Shown in pieces: positions 45,543-56,796 of a stretch of 64,000 nt of DNA. Each line of letters begins with the position of its first letter. Position 1 is the stretch's first letter. The notes under the pieces were generated by a model. It did no database searches. It was not told the DNA's origin and saw only the letters and a list, made by a program, of their open reading frames with translations. The stretch covers positions 186,001 through 250,000 of the forward strand of contig BPQB01000028.1 of assembly GCA_019973155.2 (NCBI GenBank). Reading direction: 5' to 3'. Both the position numbers and the translations under genes were made by a program. Origin of the DNA: Phanerochaete sordida. Its lineage: Eukaryota > Basidiomycota > Agaricomycetes > Polyporales > Phanerochaetaceae.

Positions 45543-48500
45543 TAGATAGCTGTCCACGCTTCCCCCTTCCCTGCGCATCTTCCCCTCATTTATCTTTCGC
45601 GCTTTTTTGCGTTCTTCCCTGCGCTGCCCCCTGCTTGCGCGTTCTCTTGGGCTTGGGTTCCCTCCGACCGACACGTACTGACGACATACTGTATTTGTAT
45701 GTACCGCCCCCGAGAACACTGACCTGGCGCGCGCCCTGTAGACAGCCTCAACTACTGTATTTTGAATACCACGGGCCCTTGGATTCGGAGCTCCCGCCCG
45801 CTGCCAGGGCCGCACGCGCGCCCGCGGCACAATTCAACTTGACTTCGGCCCTGGCCCACGCGGAACGACTGTGGGGCGCACAAGGTGCCGGTGCGCTGCC
45901 CGTGGCAGCGTGATGCTACTTAGGTGTCGCCAGGGAGGCGAGGCCGAGAGCCTCAGCGAGCCTGAGAGTGCAGCGCACGGTCGCAGGCGGCCAGGCCCTA
46001 GTGCAGAGCCCGCGACCCTAGTACACCCTACGAGGTGCGGTGCGTGCTCGGGCGCATCTGCGGCCAGAGGGCCGTGGGACGTGCTGCGGGCGTTGGTCGC
46101 GGACGCAGGTCCGCTTGCGAGAGTCATAACATGGACCTGTGCAGCGCACGATCTGCCGTTCGGGCCTCAGACGTCGTGCACGGATCCATAGCTGCCTGCC
46201 TGCTCTGCTGGAGGCCTAGAAGCGTGTGCAAAGCGTAGAGGAGCGCGAGGCAGGTGTCATTGCAGCAACGCAGCATGTGGACATCGGGACATTAGTGTTC
46301 CCCAGCCACGTCATAGGATCCTGAGGACGACAGCGGGGTAAGTATTTCATGGTGCGAACAGCGTTCTGCCGACGATGCACCGTGGGCCCATGCGTTGCGG
46401 TTCGCCCCAATGGCTGCTTGCCCTCTGCTGGGCTCGGTGCAGGTCGCTGCCGTGAGTGCGCCGAATACTTGTGCTGATCGACTCGCGAGAGTTACAGTAC
46501 CGTCGTCCTGGATTGGAGGACTTGCCTTCGTGCGTTTCCGGCCCAGACGAGGGAGCATAGATATATACAGCGTGGGGCGTAAAGTGGAACTCCATTGTTC
46601 AGACGCGTACGTTACAGTCGTGTGTATGCTGCGGCAGGAACGTAGACCGTGTACGGGCGCATACAGTCACCTCTCCGCGGTATAGCTCCTCCGGAGATGG
46701 TCGGCAGAGAAACGAGCACAGCGCAGGATGTCGGATATCGTGGGCATTCTCCAAGGTGCCACTAAGCGTCGAGGTGGCTCGTATCCCAGGGTGGGCCGTA
46801 TGGAGATGTGGAGTGTCGAATGAGAGAAACAGAGAGTAGGGCCTTGTACAAACCAGGTCACTGGATGAGGGCAGACGCGTAACGACGACTGATAGCGGCA
46901 GATTCGTGGAGTTCTTGGGGTCGGCGCGGCCCTCGGCTTCTGTGTATTAGGGGAACAACGGTACCGCGTTCCGCAATGCGAGAGGCGGGAAACGAGCCCG
47001 CCCTCGCTTGAGTTTCCGGCTTCGCCAGCGTTGTCGGCCTGGCAGATGCGCATTGTACGCTCCGCGTTTAACCTAATGTCATTTCTCACCTTCGCAGTAG
47101 CAGCGTAAAGGCAGAGCGTGTGTTTCGGCAGCGCGAAGATACGAAGCTTATACGAAGCCTGACGGACAAGGCTACGTTATCAGGACCTGGACATCTTAAT
47201 AACAACAGCTACGCACCAAGGGTTGTAAGTGGCCTGTCTTGTTACTCTCCCCACTCTCAGAGTGCATGACCTTCAGGTCAGCCGTCACTGCTGCTGGTTA
47301 CATGTCGACCTAGAGTCTGTCCGTGCTCATTCAGGCGATTTCGCCTCAAGATTTTAGGGTAGAGCATATGGATAGCGCTATTCGTTCAACAAGACGGTGA
47401 GTAGGTGAATAGACAGTTTGTAGACAGTACACCTGCTGGAGGATACGTGCGGTGACCGGAAAGCAATGAGCGAGCCTAGCGCGCTACAAGCGTCATTTAG
47501 GGCAAGCCGTTGAAGCTCTATCTACGCGCACCGTTCAGTTTCAGGCTTTCAGCAACGATGCCCTCCGACCTCGCCGCAGGATCTATCTCAGGCTCTTACC
47601 TCAAGCCTACTAGTTTTTCGTGCAAGTACAAATAGATGACACGCTACGCCTAAGCCTTGCAGCAACGCAAGCAAAGCAAGCTGTTAGTAATTAATTGGTA
47701 CGGGCTGATTCATTGTCCTCTCGCTTGTACAAATCGAGGCTCAAGACGAGACCTGCAGGCTCCGGCAGGTCGTGGGGGAACGCGTCCGTGGGAAGCGGGA
47801 GCGGAGCCTGCTTCTCGACGACCCTGGCCGATCCAATGTGCTGGCGCGAGAAGGCGGTCGTGCGACGCGCAGCCCGAGCCTCGACGCGGCCTCTGCACCG
47901 CCAGCGATGACGACGGGGGCTCTCCGCCGACTAGCCTCCTCCTGCACGCATCAGCACGAACTCTGAGATCTGAGCATTTGTATTTCGGCTCGCCCTGCGC
48001 TCCTGCTCCCCTGCGCCCCCAGACGGCGCAGCCCCGTGGCGTGCTAGGCTGGCGGCCGGGCGCGCAGCTCGCCTCCGAGCACGCTCCGGGGCACGTTCTC
48101 TCAGGGCCGCGCGCGCGCGCATCTCGCCGCCGCGCGCGGTGTTCGGGCTGCGGGGAGAACCGCACCCCCCCCCGGCGCGGCAGTGGCGGCGCGGGCACCT
48201 GCTTCGGAAGACACATTCCTAGACGGCTGCCTTTCTCGGCTCGTTCTCTGCAGATCGGTGTCACCGCCCTCGTGCCCGTGCTGGCCAGCCCCCGGTGCCG
48301 AGCTGCTCGCTGTCGTGCCTCTATCAGCCCTGAGCAGGCCGGAACGCCGCACGTTCGGGCATGCCCGCGGATTCAGTTCGTCTGCGCAAGGCTGGAAATC
48401 GGGGTTCGCCAGGCGGAACTTCACAGCGGGTGTTGTTTGGCAAGCCGGCGTTCACAGACAAACGTCTCTGCGGCAGCTAGGTGCCGTAGAATGGCGGCTC

Positions 48501-49086
48501 CGTATGTTTTTCTTCCTTGACGTCAACGACACGCAGACCAATTGAGATCGTTGCGCACGATAGATGACGAGGACCCCGAAGGCCGGGCGTTCTTTTCTGT
48601 CTATACAAATCCGAATCAATACATCGAACTACGGAGCAAACATCACGAGAAGTTCAGGTGCGGCCACTGCTACAACGGGCCTCCGTGGGAAGGGCCTTCG
48701 GGACAGACGCCCCGATGACACCAGGTATGCTAGTCAAGCTTAAAACTCTGCTGATTAATTTCCGCAGAGTGCGCTGTATGTGGTACGCCTGGATACGCCG
48801 AATCAAGTACTTCTAGCCCCGCGCCAGCCATGGGCGGCTGTGGTGACTCGGACTAACTGACACGTTGCATTGTCAGAACTGAGCACAAGGTTCAGAGTAG
48901 GGGCGTTGCTCCAAGGTACACAGAAGTATATTTATCTTGTGCGCCGATCTACCTATGACACAGAAGTCATGCCGTCAGGGAAAATGCTAGCAAACCGATA
49001 AGAGAGCCGCGCGACTTGGGAGCGGGACACTGAATTGCCAACAAGATCACTCAGCAAGGGCTCTAATGGGCGCATGTCTGGCTTCC
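45543..49086. other. Intergenic interval, no supported gene
   Basis: bZIP 3' flank to about 45770, a GC-rich stretch to 46230, then mixed sequence. Frames at 46395-46685 (+) and 46667-47089 (-) look partly protein-like but match nothing. About 47760-48250 is GC-rich. About 48560-49080 is AT-richer, with a direct repeat of a TATTTGAAAGTACATA unit at 49090-49120 just beyond it. Confidence 0.45.
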
Positions 49087-49438
49087 TTATATTTGAAAGT
49101 ACATATTTGAAAGTACATAGGATAAGTCACCGTCGTCCATATGGCTTACCACATCATTCCAGATCTCAGGAATTTTCTTGTATCGTAAGTTCTTGATTAC
49201 CTGCCAAATGCGGACGTGCGCCACGAAGACGGCAGGCAAGTAAGCGCCTGAAAGAGGTTGTGTTTTTCCCCTTACCCTTACCCTTTCTCTCCGATTGCGG
49301 AACATTCCTCGCGGGTGAATCCGGAAGATATGCATAAGCTGTTGTAGGAAGACCTGATTGAGGGGTTCCAGGGTCTGCTCTTGCGGTATAGGTCATCTGT
49401 CGACATCGGGCTGGTGCGTCGTCTTCGACATCGCTCAT
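49087..49438 (-). CDS. Candidate small two-exon gene of unknown function
   Basis: From the ATG at 49438 (MSDVEDDAPAR) a 52-codon exon (49438-49282) ends at GTAAGG. A very short 34-nt intron ending CTCTTTCAG joins exon 2 (49247-49087) in frame, giving 105 residues. The second half reads like a real protein (AVFVAHVRIWQVIKNLRYKK, then a Trp-Asn-Asp and Met-Asp-Asp-Gly-Asp stretch). The intron is shorter than others here and the start is weak; an acceptor-like TTGTCAG precedes it, so this may be two internal exons of a decayed gene or transposase remnant. No domain recognised. Confidence 0.3.
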
Positions 49439-52400
49439 GTCCTCATCCTGACAATCTGCGGTGGTCTGCCAGTTCAAGCTCCGAACATGCCTTATGTAGC
49501 ATTGTACTAGGCTGAGAAGACGCTACATAAGTTATCGCTGTCGCCTTTCCCAAAGCTTCGTCACACACGCCAGCCGTCCTCGATGTCGCCAACAGATACG
49601 CGTTCCTTCATTTGTTTTGTGAATTTCATCTATACCCTTATCGAATTTGCGCTGTGCATGTTCCGAGTGAGGTATAGCTCAGCGTTACATTTTCTCCGCC
49701 TTAGTCGATGCTGACCTCAATATACGTGGCATTCAGGGAAGACGATGTTCCAATCACGGTTACTACGCACATACAGCCCCGTCTACGACCCTCCGCATCG
49801 GAGGCGCTACTCGGGTCTCGTGTCTACGATAAGCAGATCTTCAGCCTCATTTTATCCTACGCAGATGCACTTACATCGCGATATGCGCAATTGCGGCGAA
49901 AGAAGCAGTCCGGTCTTTTGTCGTGCGTCCAAGGGCTGGGCGGTCTGCTGACAGCCGGATCCTGTCCTCTGGGACGCGCCTGTGCAGGTATGCGCAGATG
50001 GCTTTGAGCTTGCCACTTCTCACTGGCACCTCCAGATCCGACAAGCCCGCGTACGGCCACCTAACCCCTTGCGGCAGCAGCGTATGTCCGCAGTCCGCAC
50101 CTACGGACGGCGCCAGGCCGTTGCAACGCGCATTTCTGGACGCGCGGGCGGTGCGGCGGAGCGTGATGTGCGCGTAATCGGTACGTCTGCCAGCGGCAGC
50201 GCTGCCCGTACCAGGCTGACGGGCAGCGCACGCCAGGCTGGGAGGGCCCTCCGCGCACCGGCAGGCGCGATGGAGCAGGTTTGGGGGCCCGCCCGCAGAA
50301 GGATGCTATGCTGCATCGAGCGGGTGCGTAGCCGGGCCACGTTGCGCGGCGAAAAGGGCGGACCAGAGCTGTCCACGGTGCGCGCCAGCCCTGAGCCCGA
50401 CTCGGGAGATCGGTTTACTCGAAATGTGTGGCGTGCCGGTGACAGCGCGTCTCGCCTTTTTATTTGCAGGCTTTCAATGTGCCAAGCGTTCTAGCGGAAT
50501 CGCGCGGGGCATCGGGCCTATTCAGATTGCGAACGGCGGGTGCGAGTCGCGAGAACGGCAGGCCTGCAATCGCTCGTATTCGGTGGGTCGGCCTCATCTT
50601 TCAGGACGCCTGTCTGCTTAGAGAATTTTCGGCTCGGGAAGATTACTAGAACCGTAACAGAGTTCGAGGCGCGCGCTGAGGACAGAACCCAAACTCTCGT
50701 CGTTGCAGTCGCCTATCGGGTGCGGCACAGATCGCGCCCATATCGCCAGAAGCGACCCTCACGGTTTCGAGGAAGGCATTGCGGCAGCCGTCCTCGCACA
50801 CAGGCTCGCGGACGTATTCGCGTTCGAAGCGCAGGCGCACCCCTCCCGCAGCGCGTGCGTACCGTCGGCAACTTCGCTGGCTCCGGCCGTGCGAGCGCGC
50901 TGCTGCGTACGGGCCTTCGATGTATGGCCTGCGTGGCCCGCTGCCCGTGATCCCGCTGCAGGCTGGCTGGCCATCAGAAATTGGCTGGTTTGTGGAGCGG
51001 TGCCCCGCGGCGCCTGCGCGACCCTGCACGGCGCGCGCCCCAGCGCGCGCGGGGTCTCCCCGGGTGCCTCGCGCGTGCTGCGGGCCCTCGGTGGCATTGC
51101 AGCGCGGTCTCGCACGACGCGGCTCGCTGCGAGCCTCCTGGGGGCACGACGGCCCCGGTGCGCCTTGTTCTCCATGTAGGCGAGGCACGTTGGAGGCGGA
51201 ATCAGCACGGGTGCAGTGTGCGCTCCCGCAGCCCTTGACGGGCGCACGATTTCGCGACTAGATGCGCCCAGATGGCCCCAAGCCGCGGTGGACGATGCTC
51301 GTTTGCAGCGGAGTCGATAGCACATTCGCCAAGGTACGCTCCCGCCCGCGCAGCGTGGCGGCGATGGCCCTGCACACACGATCTCGTATCGAGCACATGA
51401 CTAAGAATGCCTTACAGGAGCGTCCCGAGACACATTCTATGTACGCCACAGTGCCTAGAGAAGTGTGGTGGTGCGTCCCGCTCATTGATCTTGCAGGTCG
51501 TCAGCCAATGGCAACCGCCTTCCCGTGACAGATTCGACGATCCCTCGCTGGATCTAGTTCAAAATCAGGGTCCAGAAAGAATTCGGGACCAGGGCCACTT
51601 CCGTCAAATATTGCTGCTAGACAAGTTGGTATGGTGCATTCGACCCTTGGTCAACTCTGGGGAGGCAGGCCTCTAACCGATATTGCTCTTTTCTACACCT
51701 AATAGTCTTGCGCTGCTCTTCACCCTGGTCAACGCGGCTCCACTTCATTAATCTGGAGCTCGCCCTAGAACGGGGCACACTGGATACCCTGCACGGTGAG
51801 TGCACGATTACGTCTATCTGCGAAGCTAGCTTTTAGCGAATAGCCTCGCCGATCGTGGTCAGCCGCAATTAAGTGGCTGCTCCCTGAAGTTTTCGCGCAT
51901 CGATTCGGGCAGCAGACTCGCAAGGTGATGTGCAGAAAGGGTCCCGTGGCGACGAGCCCCGGCAGGGCTGGCCACGCGAGGGTCTTGTGCCATGTCCATG
52001 GGTTTTCTTCGTATCTCTGCTGTTTTCCCGGAGCTCAGCAGGGCATTCACCGAGGGCCCGCCAACCCCGCTATTCCGACTCCGCCCCGCCGCACGAGCGC
52101 GCAGTGTTTTCTGCGCCCAGGGCACATCCAGAGTGCTCAGCGCGCCCTCCTAACCGCATCAAGCCCCGGGAGGTGCGTACGAGGTAGGAGTCGTCCAGCG
52201 TGCTGCTCCAGCTCCGCCCGTTCGCTTAGATACAGCTATTCTCTGCCAAGGAGGAAAGCGGACGTCCAGATACATGTCCTGCCCTGGTGCTGCCGTACGC
52301 ACTCCGCTGCGGTGCGTATCCTGTCGACCACGTCGCCGTATCGCCTTTCATCGTATCTCCTTCCAGCCAAGCACGCCTGCCCTATCGGGCAGTGAGCACT

Positions 52401-53595
52401 AACTTGCGGCACCGCAGCGCGACGCCCAGCGGGCTCACACGACCGCACCAGACTCCGATAATGACTTCGTTCTCCTGCGCGGCGCACCTTCCATGAGTCA
52501 TGGACTCCGCAACATAACGGCGGCGAACCATCGCGAAGGCGGTGCGGCGGGCGCACGCCCGCGCCCGCGCATTGGCCAGCGCAGCGCGCAACGCCATAAT
52601 TAGGCCGGGCCAGCGACCCAGACGCAGGAGGGCAGATCCTGTCAGAGCCGCCAGAGATGCTGACGTGCCCGCGCGTGGTCGCGAACGTGATCTGCACCGC
52701 GCTGCGCGAGGGGCTCTGCGCACCGAGGATCTGTCGGGCCGTCCCTGCTCGTGCGGGGCGGTGCAGCCCGCAGCAGCGACCCGTGCTTGTTAGGGAGCAT
52801 GCCGAGTCGGGGCTCGCGGTGTGGCGCGCGCGTGCAGCCCCAGGCGGACGGTCGGCGGGCACGCAGCCCTGCCCCGCGCGCCTCGCGAAGCTCTAACTGC
52901 CTCTGCCTCTGCCGCAGCCCGCGCGCCGCCCGCAGCTTGCGTAATGCGCCGTGCACCAGCTGAACGGGCAGCGCCGCTTCGTCGCGCGAAGCGCAGTGCG
53001 CACTGCACGGGCACTGCACACGGGTGCGTCAGCCTTACGCGAGCACGTCCCGCTTCTCACTGGCCCTGCCTCTGCAGCTCCGCGGACGCGCGGGCAGCCC
53101 GCTGCCGCCCTGCACGCTCTCGGTTCCCGGCTGCACGCTGCAGAAAGCCGGTCCCAGGCGGCACCCGCCGCGAAGACGCAGGCGCACCCGCGAGCGCGCG
53201 CCAGCGGCGCTCGGCGCCAGAGCCTGCAGCTGGGCACCGAAGCGCACGCAGCGCGCGCGCCCACCGAACTCTGGCCAACTCTGTGCAGCACCTCCGATGA
53301 ATCCCAGTGAGAATCGACAATGCTCAGGTATGCTCCCAGAGTGGGAGGTATGTCAAAAAGATGGAAGCAGATTGACCACGAACGCGCAAGATGACAGCAG
53401 AAAAATCGGAGCCTCACATATGGGAGGCGCCCGCGAACTCTCCGCCGGTGTATGGCCTCATATGCTACAGTCTGCAAGGTGATGTATCTCATGAATATCC
53501 CATGCTCGCACATAATCCAGCATATTGTAGCATATAACCCGCTCCACAATCACGATTTATTGTCAGAATTAATATATACATATCGGGCCCTGGTC
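49439..53595. other. Intergenic interval with several GC-rich islands
   Basis: GC-rich islands at about 50070-50420, 50700-51260 and 52500-53290 alternate with average sequence. A + strand frame at 49708-49910 and one at 51407-51676 look partly protein-like but cannot be extended or recognised. About 53540-53590 is AT-rich and holds an AATAAA on the minus strand that may serve the small gene next to it. Confidence 0.45.
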
Positions 53596-53882
53596 CTATG
53601 GTGCTACTGGCCGCCGCCTGCAACGCCCTACTCGCCCCGCCGACTCTCCGAGGACTGCAGCATGCCGTCGAGGCACGTCCGAGCGAGTATATGTAGCCAT
53701 AGCAGTCTAAACAGCGGTGTCAGCGCGAGATCAGAGGCAAGGGGATAGGACGTACAGGATAAGCCGCATATATGCGCCTAACTTCGAGCCGAGCACGATG
53801 TCAGTACGCTGGCACTATGGAGGCGGACTGCAAGACTCACGTGAGACTGCGGTAATGCGCAGAGGGTCGGACTTGGCGACAT
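53596..53882 (-). CDS. Candidate small gene with complete promoter-to-polyA signals
   Basis: On the minus strand a TATATATA box (53984-53991) is followed by a C/T-rich leader with CACCACCATC-like sequence. An ATG at 53882 opens a 14-codon exon beginning MSPSPTLCALPQSH and ending in a GTGAGT donor at 53840. Joining to an acceptor GTTTAG (exon 2, 53706-53596) keeps frame and gives 50 residues with an Arg-rich end. An AATAAA lies about 40 nt beyond the stop. The 134-nt intron is long for this genome. No CaaX box, signal peptide or domain is seen, so function is unknown. Without splicing, exon 1 would run on to 34 residues. Confidence 0.33.
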
Positions 53883-53983
53883 GTTGAAGGGACACGGCGA
53901 AAAGCAAAAAGTAGATCGCGGGAAGGGGGAGATGGTGGTGGGGGAAAGAGAGAAGGGCGACGAGGAATCCGCGCCGAGGGCGG

Positions 53984-53991
53984 TATATATA
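53984..53991 (-). promoter_or_regulatory. TATA box with pyrimidine-rich leader
   Basis: TATATATA read on the minus strand, about 100 nt before an ATG at 53882 and followed by a long C/T-rich tract (about 53890-53960), as in strong fungal promoters. Confidence 0.45.
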
Positions 53992-55604
53992 CGGTCGGGA
54001 AGCCTGGGGCGGGATCGGGATCGGGCGGCGATTTCGTCGTCGTCGAGAAGCACACTTTGCGCAGGGCTATGTGGAGGGGCGTGCGAGCAAAGTGTGCGCA
54101 CTTTGCGGTGCGAGCGACGCACGATGCGCAATGTGCGCATGCATCGCGCGATGTGAGGCGGGCGCGCGCCGACGTGCGCACAGCGCGCGACGCGCGTCGG
54201 GTTGTCGCGCGATGTGATGCCCGTCGGGCTAGCTGATGTAAGCGCAAAGAACGCCCGGATGCATACTCCCGCAGATGTCGACAGAATCGGAGCTGCGGTC
54301 CCACACCGCGCCAGACAGGGACATACTGACGCATTGTCAGTTTTCACTGGGGATGAATAGCAGCGCACGCCCAAGCGCCCGCGCGCCTGCCGTGTGTGCC
54401 TTGCGCGCGGCGTGCCCTCGCCCTCGCGGCACGCTGCGCGTCGAAGACACTCGCGGCAGGCAGGGCAGCATGCGCGCTGGGGTAGCCCGCGCCACGCGAC
54501 ACCGCGTCCTGCCGCCTCCCGCGTGCAGGCGAGCCCCGTCGTGGCGGCAGCCCGATGCGCTGCCTGCCGGCGGATCGCTGCGATTGCGCCCTGGAGCTCG
54601 GCGGGGGTGACTGCAGCTGGGGGCCGCGGCGCGCGCGCGTGGCTGCACAGCAGCGCGGTGCGCCGAGCGATCCCTCGCGTCATGCATCGGTGATCCCCCG
54701 CGCAGGAGTACAAGGGCAGGGCGCGCGCACCGCCTGGGCCGTCGCGTGCGTCGCGCTGATCGCACTCGACGCGGCATTTCTGTGGGCGGACGCGCCCAGC
54801 TTTCCGCGAGTGCGCAGGTGCCGCGCGGGGCCGGGGCGCGCAATGCGAAGGGACGCGCTTCGCAGCGCAGGGACAATTGTGTGGTTCCGCGTCGCCGAGG
54901 CCGAGGGCGCGCTGACGCGCTGCGGCGGCGATCGTCGAGCGACCCTCTGGCCACGGGGTGCAGAGAACTTTGATTATGCCCGACGCTGCCGGGGTGCGCA
55001 TGTGCACTTGCTGCGATAGCACGGCGGGCCAACGCTGCGCCACCTCTCGCAGCGACGTGAAGTGCTACGGCCGCTACGGCCTTCGGTGAGTCACAGTCAT
55101 GCTCGTCGATGCTCTCGCGCTGCAGCACAGCGTCGGCGACGCGCGTGGCCATCAACGCGCACACACGGGCGTCGATGGCTGGGCACTGCGTCCGTGCAAT
55201 GGCTCCGGCGCGACGGTGCACCGCGATGCGCACACACGCACGGCCCTGCGCTGGCAGGCGCGCGCCGCGCGGCACTTTGCAGCAGATCCCCACGCGGGGG
55301 GCGCCCGGCGCGCTGCGGCACATTGCAGATCATTGCGTACGGGCAGGACACAGGCACGGGCGACACACGCCGCACGGCGGGGCGAATCAGATGGCGCGAC
55401 AGGCTTCTGGTACATACGCAGGACTAGGGTTTGAAACACGGGCGGGCGTGTGCTCGCGTCCTTCCGAGGACCCGTAGGCAAGTTCTCGCAAGAACGCAGA
55501 GGGCAGCGCGCGCGGATAAACATCTACCGGAGGCAGCACGAACGAACGAACACAGACAAGGAAAGCGACTAGGGATACAGGCGGGGTATGCGGGGCGTGC
55601 GGGG
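53992..55604. other. GC-rich intergenic island
   Basis: About 54080-55400 is very GC-rich with CpG-dense low-complexity frames on both strands. Nothing can be called a gene. About 55480-55600 is the 3' flank of the minus-strand WOPR gene. Confidence 0.5.
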
Positions 55605-56796
55605 CTAGGATACAGAGTCGAGCGCGCGGAGCGCGTCGTTGTCGAGCGGGTGGCGCGGGTTGTACGGGTTCTGGCGCATGTAGAGCAGCGGCGCCATGTC
55701 CTTCGGCGCGTCGGGCGAGAAGAGGCGCACGTTCTGCATCTGCGCGACCGGCGCCGACTTCACGCAGTTGTCGCGCACGTACCCCGGGTCCCGGAACGGG
55801 AACTGCGGCGCCTTCGGCAGCCGCACGCCCGCGCTCGGCGCGCGCGGCGGCACCGCGAGCGGCGCCTCCCGCGCACCGGACGGCGGCGCCGCGGGCGCGC
55901 TCCGCGAGGACGACGGCGGCGACGCGGACGGCGGCGACCGCCGGTAGTACGGCTGCCCGCCGCGCGGCGGGGCGTCCACGGGCGCGTGCGCGGGTGCGGG
56001 CGCGGCCCCTGGGTGCTCGTCCGCGTCTTCTGCGCGCGCGCGGGACTTGGAGTAGCGGGCGGCCTGGAACTTGCCGTCGGGGACCTGGTGGCGGAGCGCG
56101 GCGAGCTCGGGCACGTCGTCGACGGTGTGCAGGTGATGGCCTGTCTCTGGCGAACAATACGCGACTGCGTGCGAAGCATCAGCGCCGGGCCATTGACGAT
56201 CAGCAGCGGGAGAGCGCACCAAGATGCCACTTCCGTCGCCCCTCTTGTGTTTCAACGAACACGGAATAGGTCTGCTTGATCAGACGGTTGTGGTACCTGT
56301 GGCGGGCACAGAACAAGGACGTTGATGAGCATCGCAGGGACGGCGCAGGAGGCAGCGGAGGCTGCGTACATGGCAGCGTAGAGGGCTGCATCGCCGACGT
56401 CGGGGAGCTTCTCCTGGTAGTAGAGAAAGTCCTGGAATGGCACGCGATTAGCGACGCGGGCGCGTATGCAATGAAATAGGCGGGCGCCTGACCTTTGTGA
56501 GGCGGCTGGCCCCCCACCGTCGGGAATCCGTCCACCGCTCGAGGCCGTCCTGCGCCTGGTCAGGTTCAATCGCAGCCGGAGGCGCGTGCAGCATGACGAC
56601 GCACCCCCGCCATGTCCAGCGTCGGCGCGCGCTCCTCCCAGACGAAGACGCAGCCAGAGTGGATGGCGCGCCGCTCCTCGATGCTCAGCCGGCGGGACAC
56701 GAGTGGGAGGAGGCCGAGCGAGACGGCGTAAAATATGACGTTGCAGTCGGCGATGGACCGCACCCGGATCTGCGTGCATGTCGGTCGCTGGACCAT
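55605..56796 (-). CDS. Gti1/Pac2 (WOPR) transcription factor, paralogue 2
   Basis: Five exons, 56796-56605, 56555-56493, 56431-56370, 56296-56220 and 56164-55605, give 317 residues. WOPRa: Thr-Cys start, VIFYAVSLGLLPLVSRRLS, SGCVFVWEE, ERWTDSRRWGASRL, DFLYYQEK. WOPRb: RLIKQTYSVFVETQEG, KWHLVAYCSPETGHH, TVDDVPEL, VPDGKF. The long C-terminal tail is Pro/Ala/Arg-rich and ends with a conserved-looking segment (MQNVRLFSPDAPKDM, LYMRQNPYNPRHP). It has the same fold as paralogue 1 but a longer tail and a different intron count. It probably binds DNA as a developmental or nutrient switch; the target is unknown. Confidence 0.88.
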
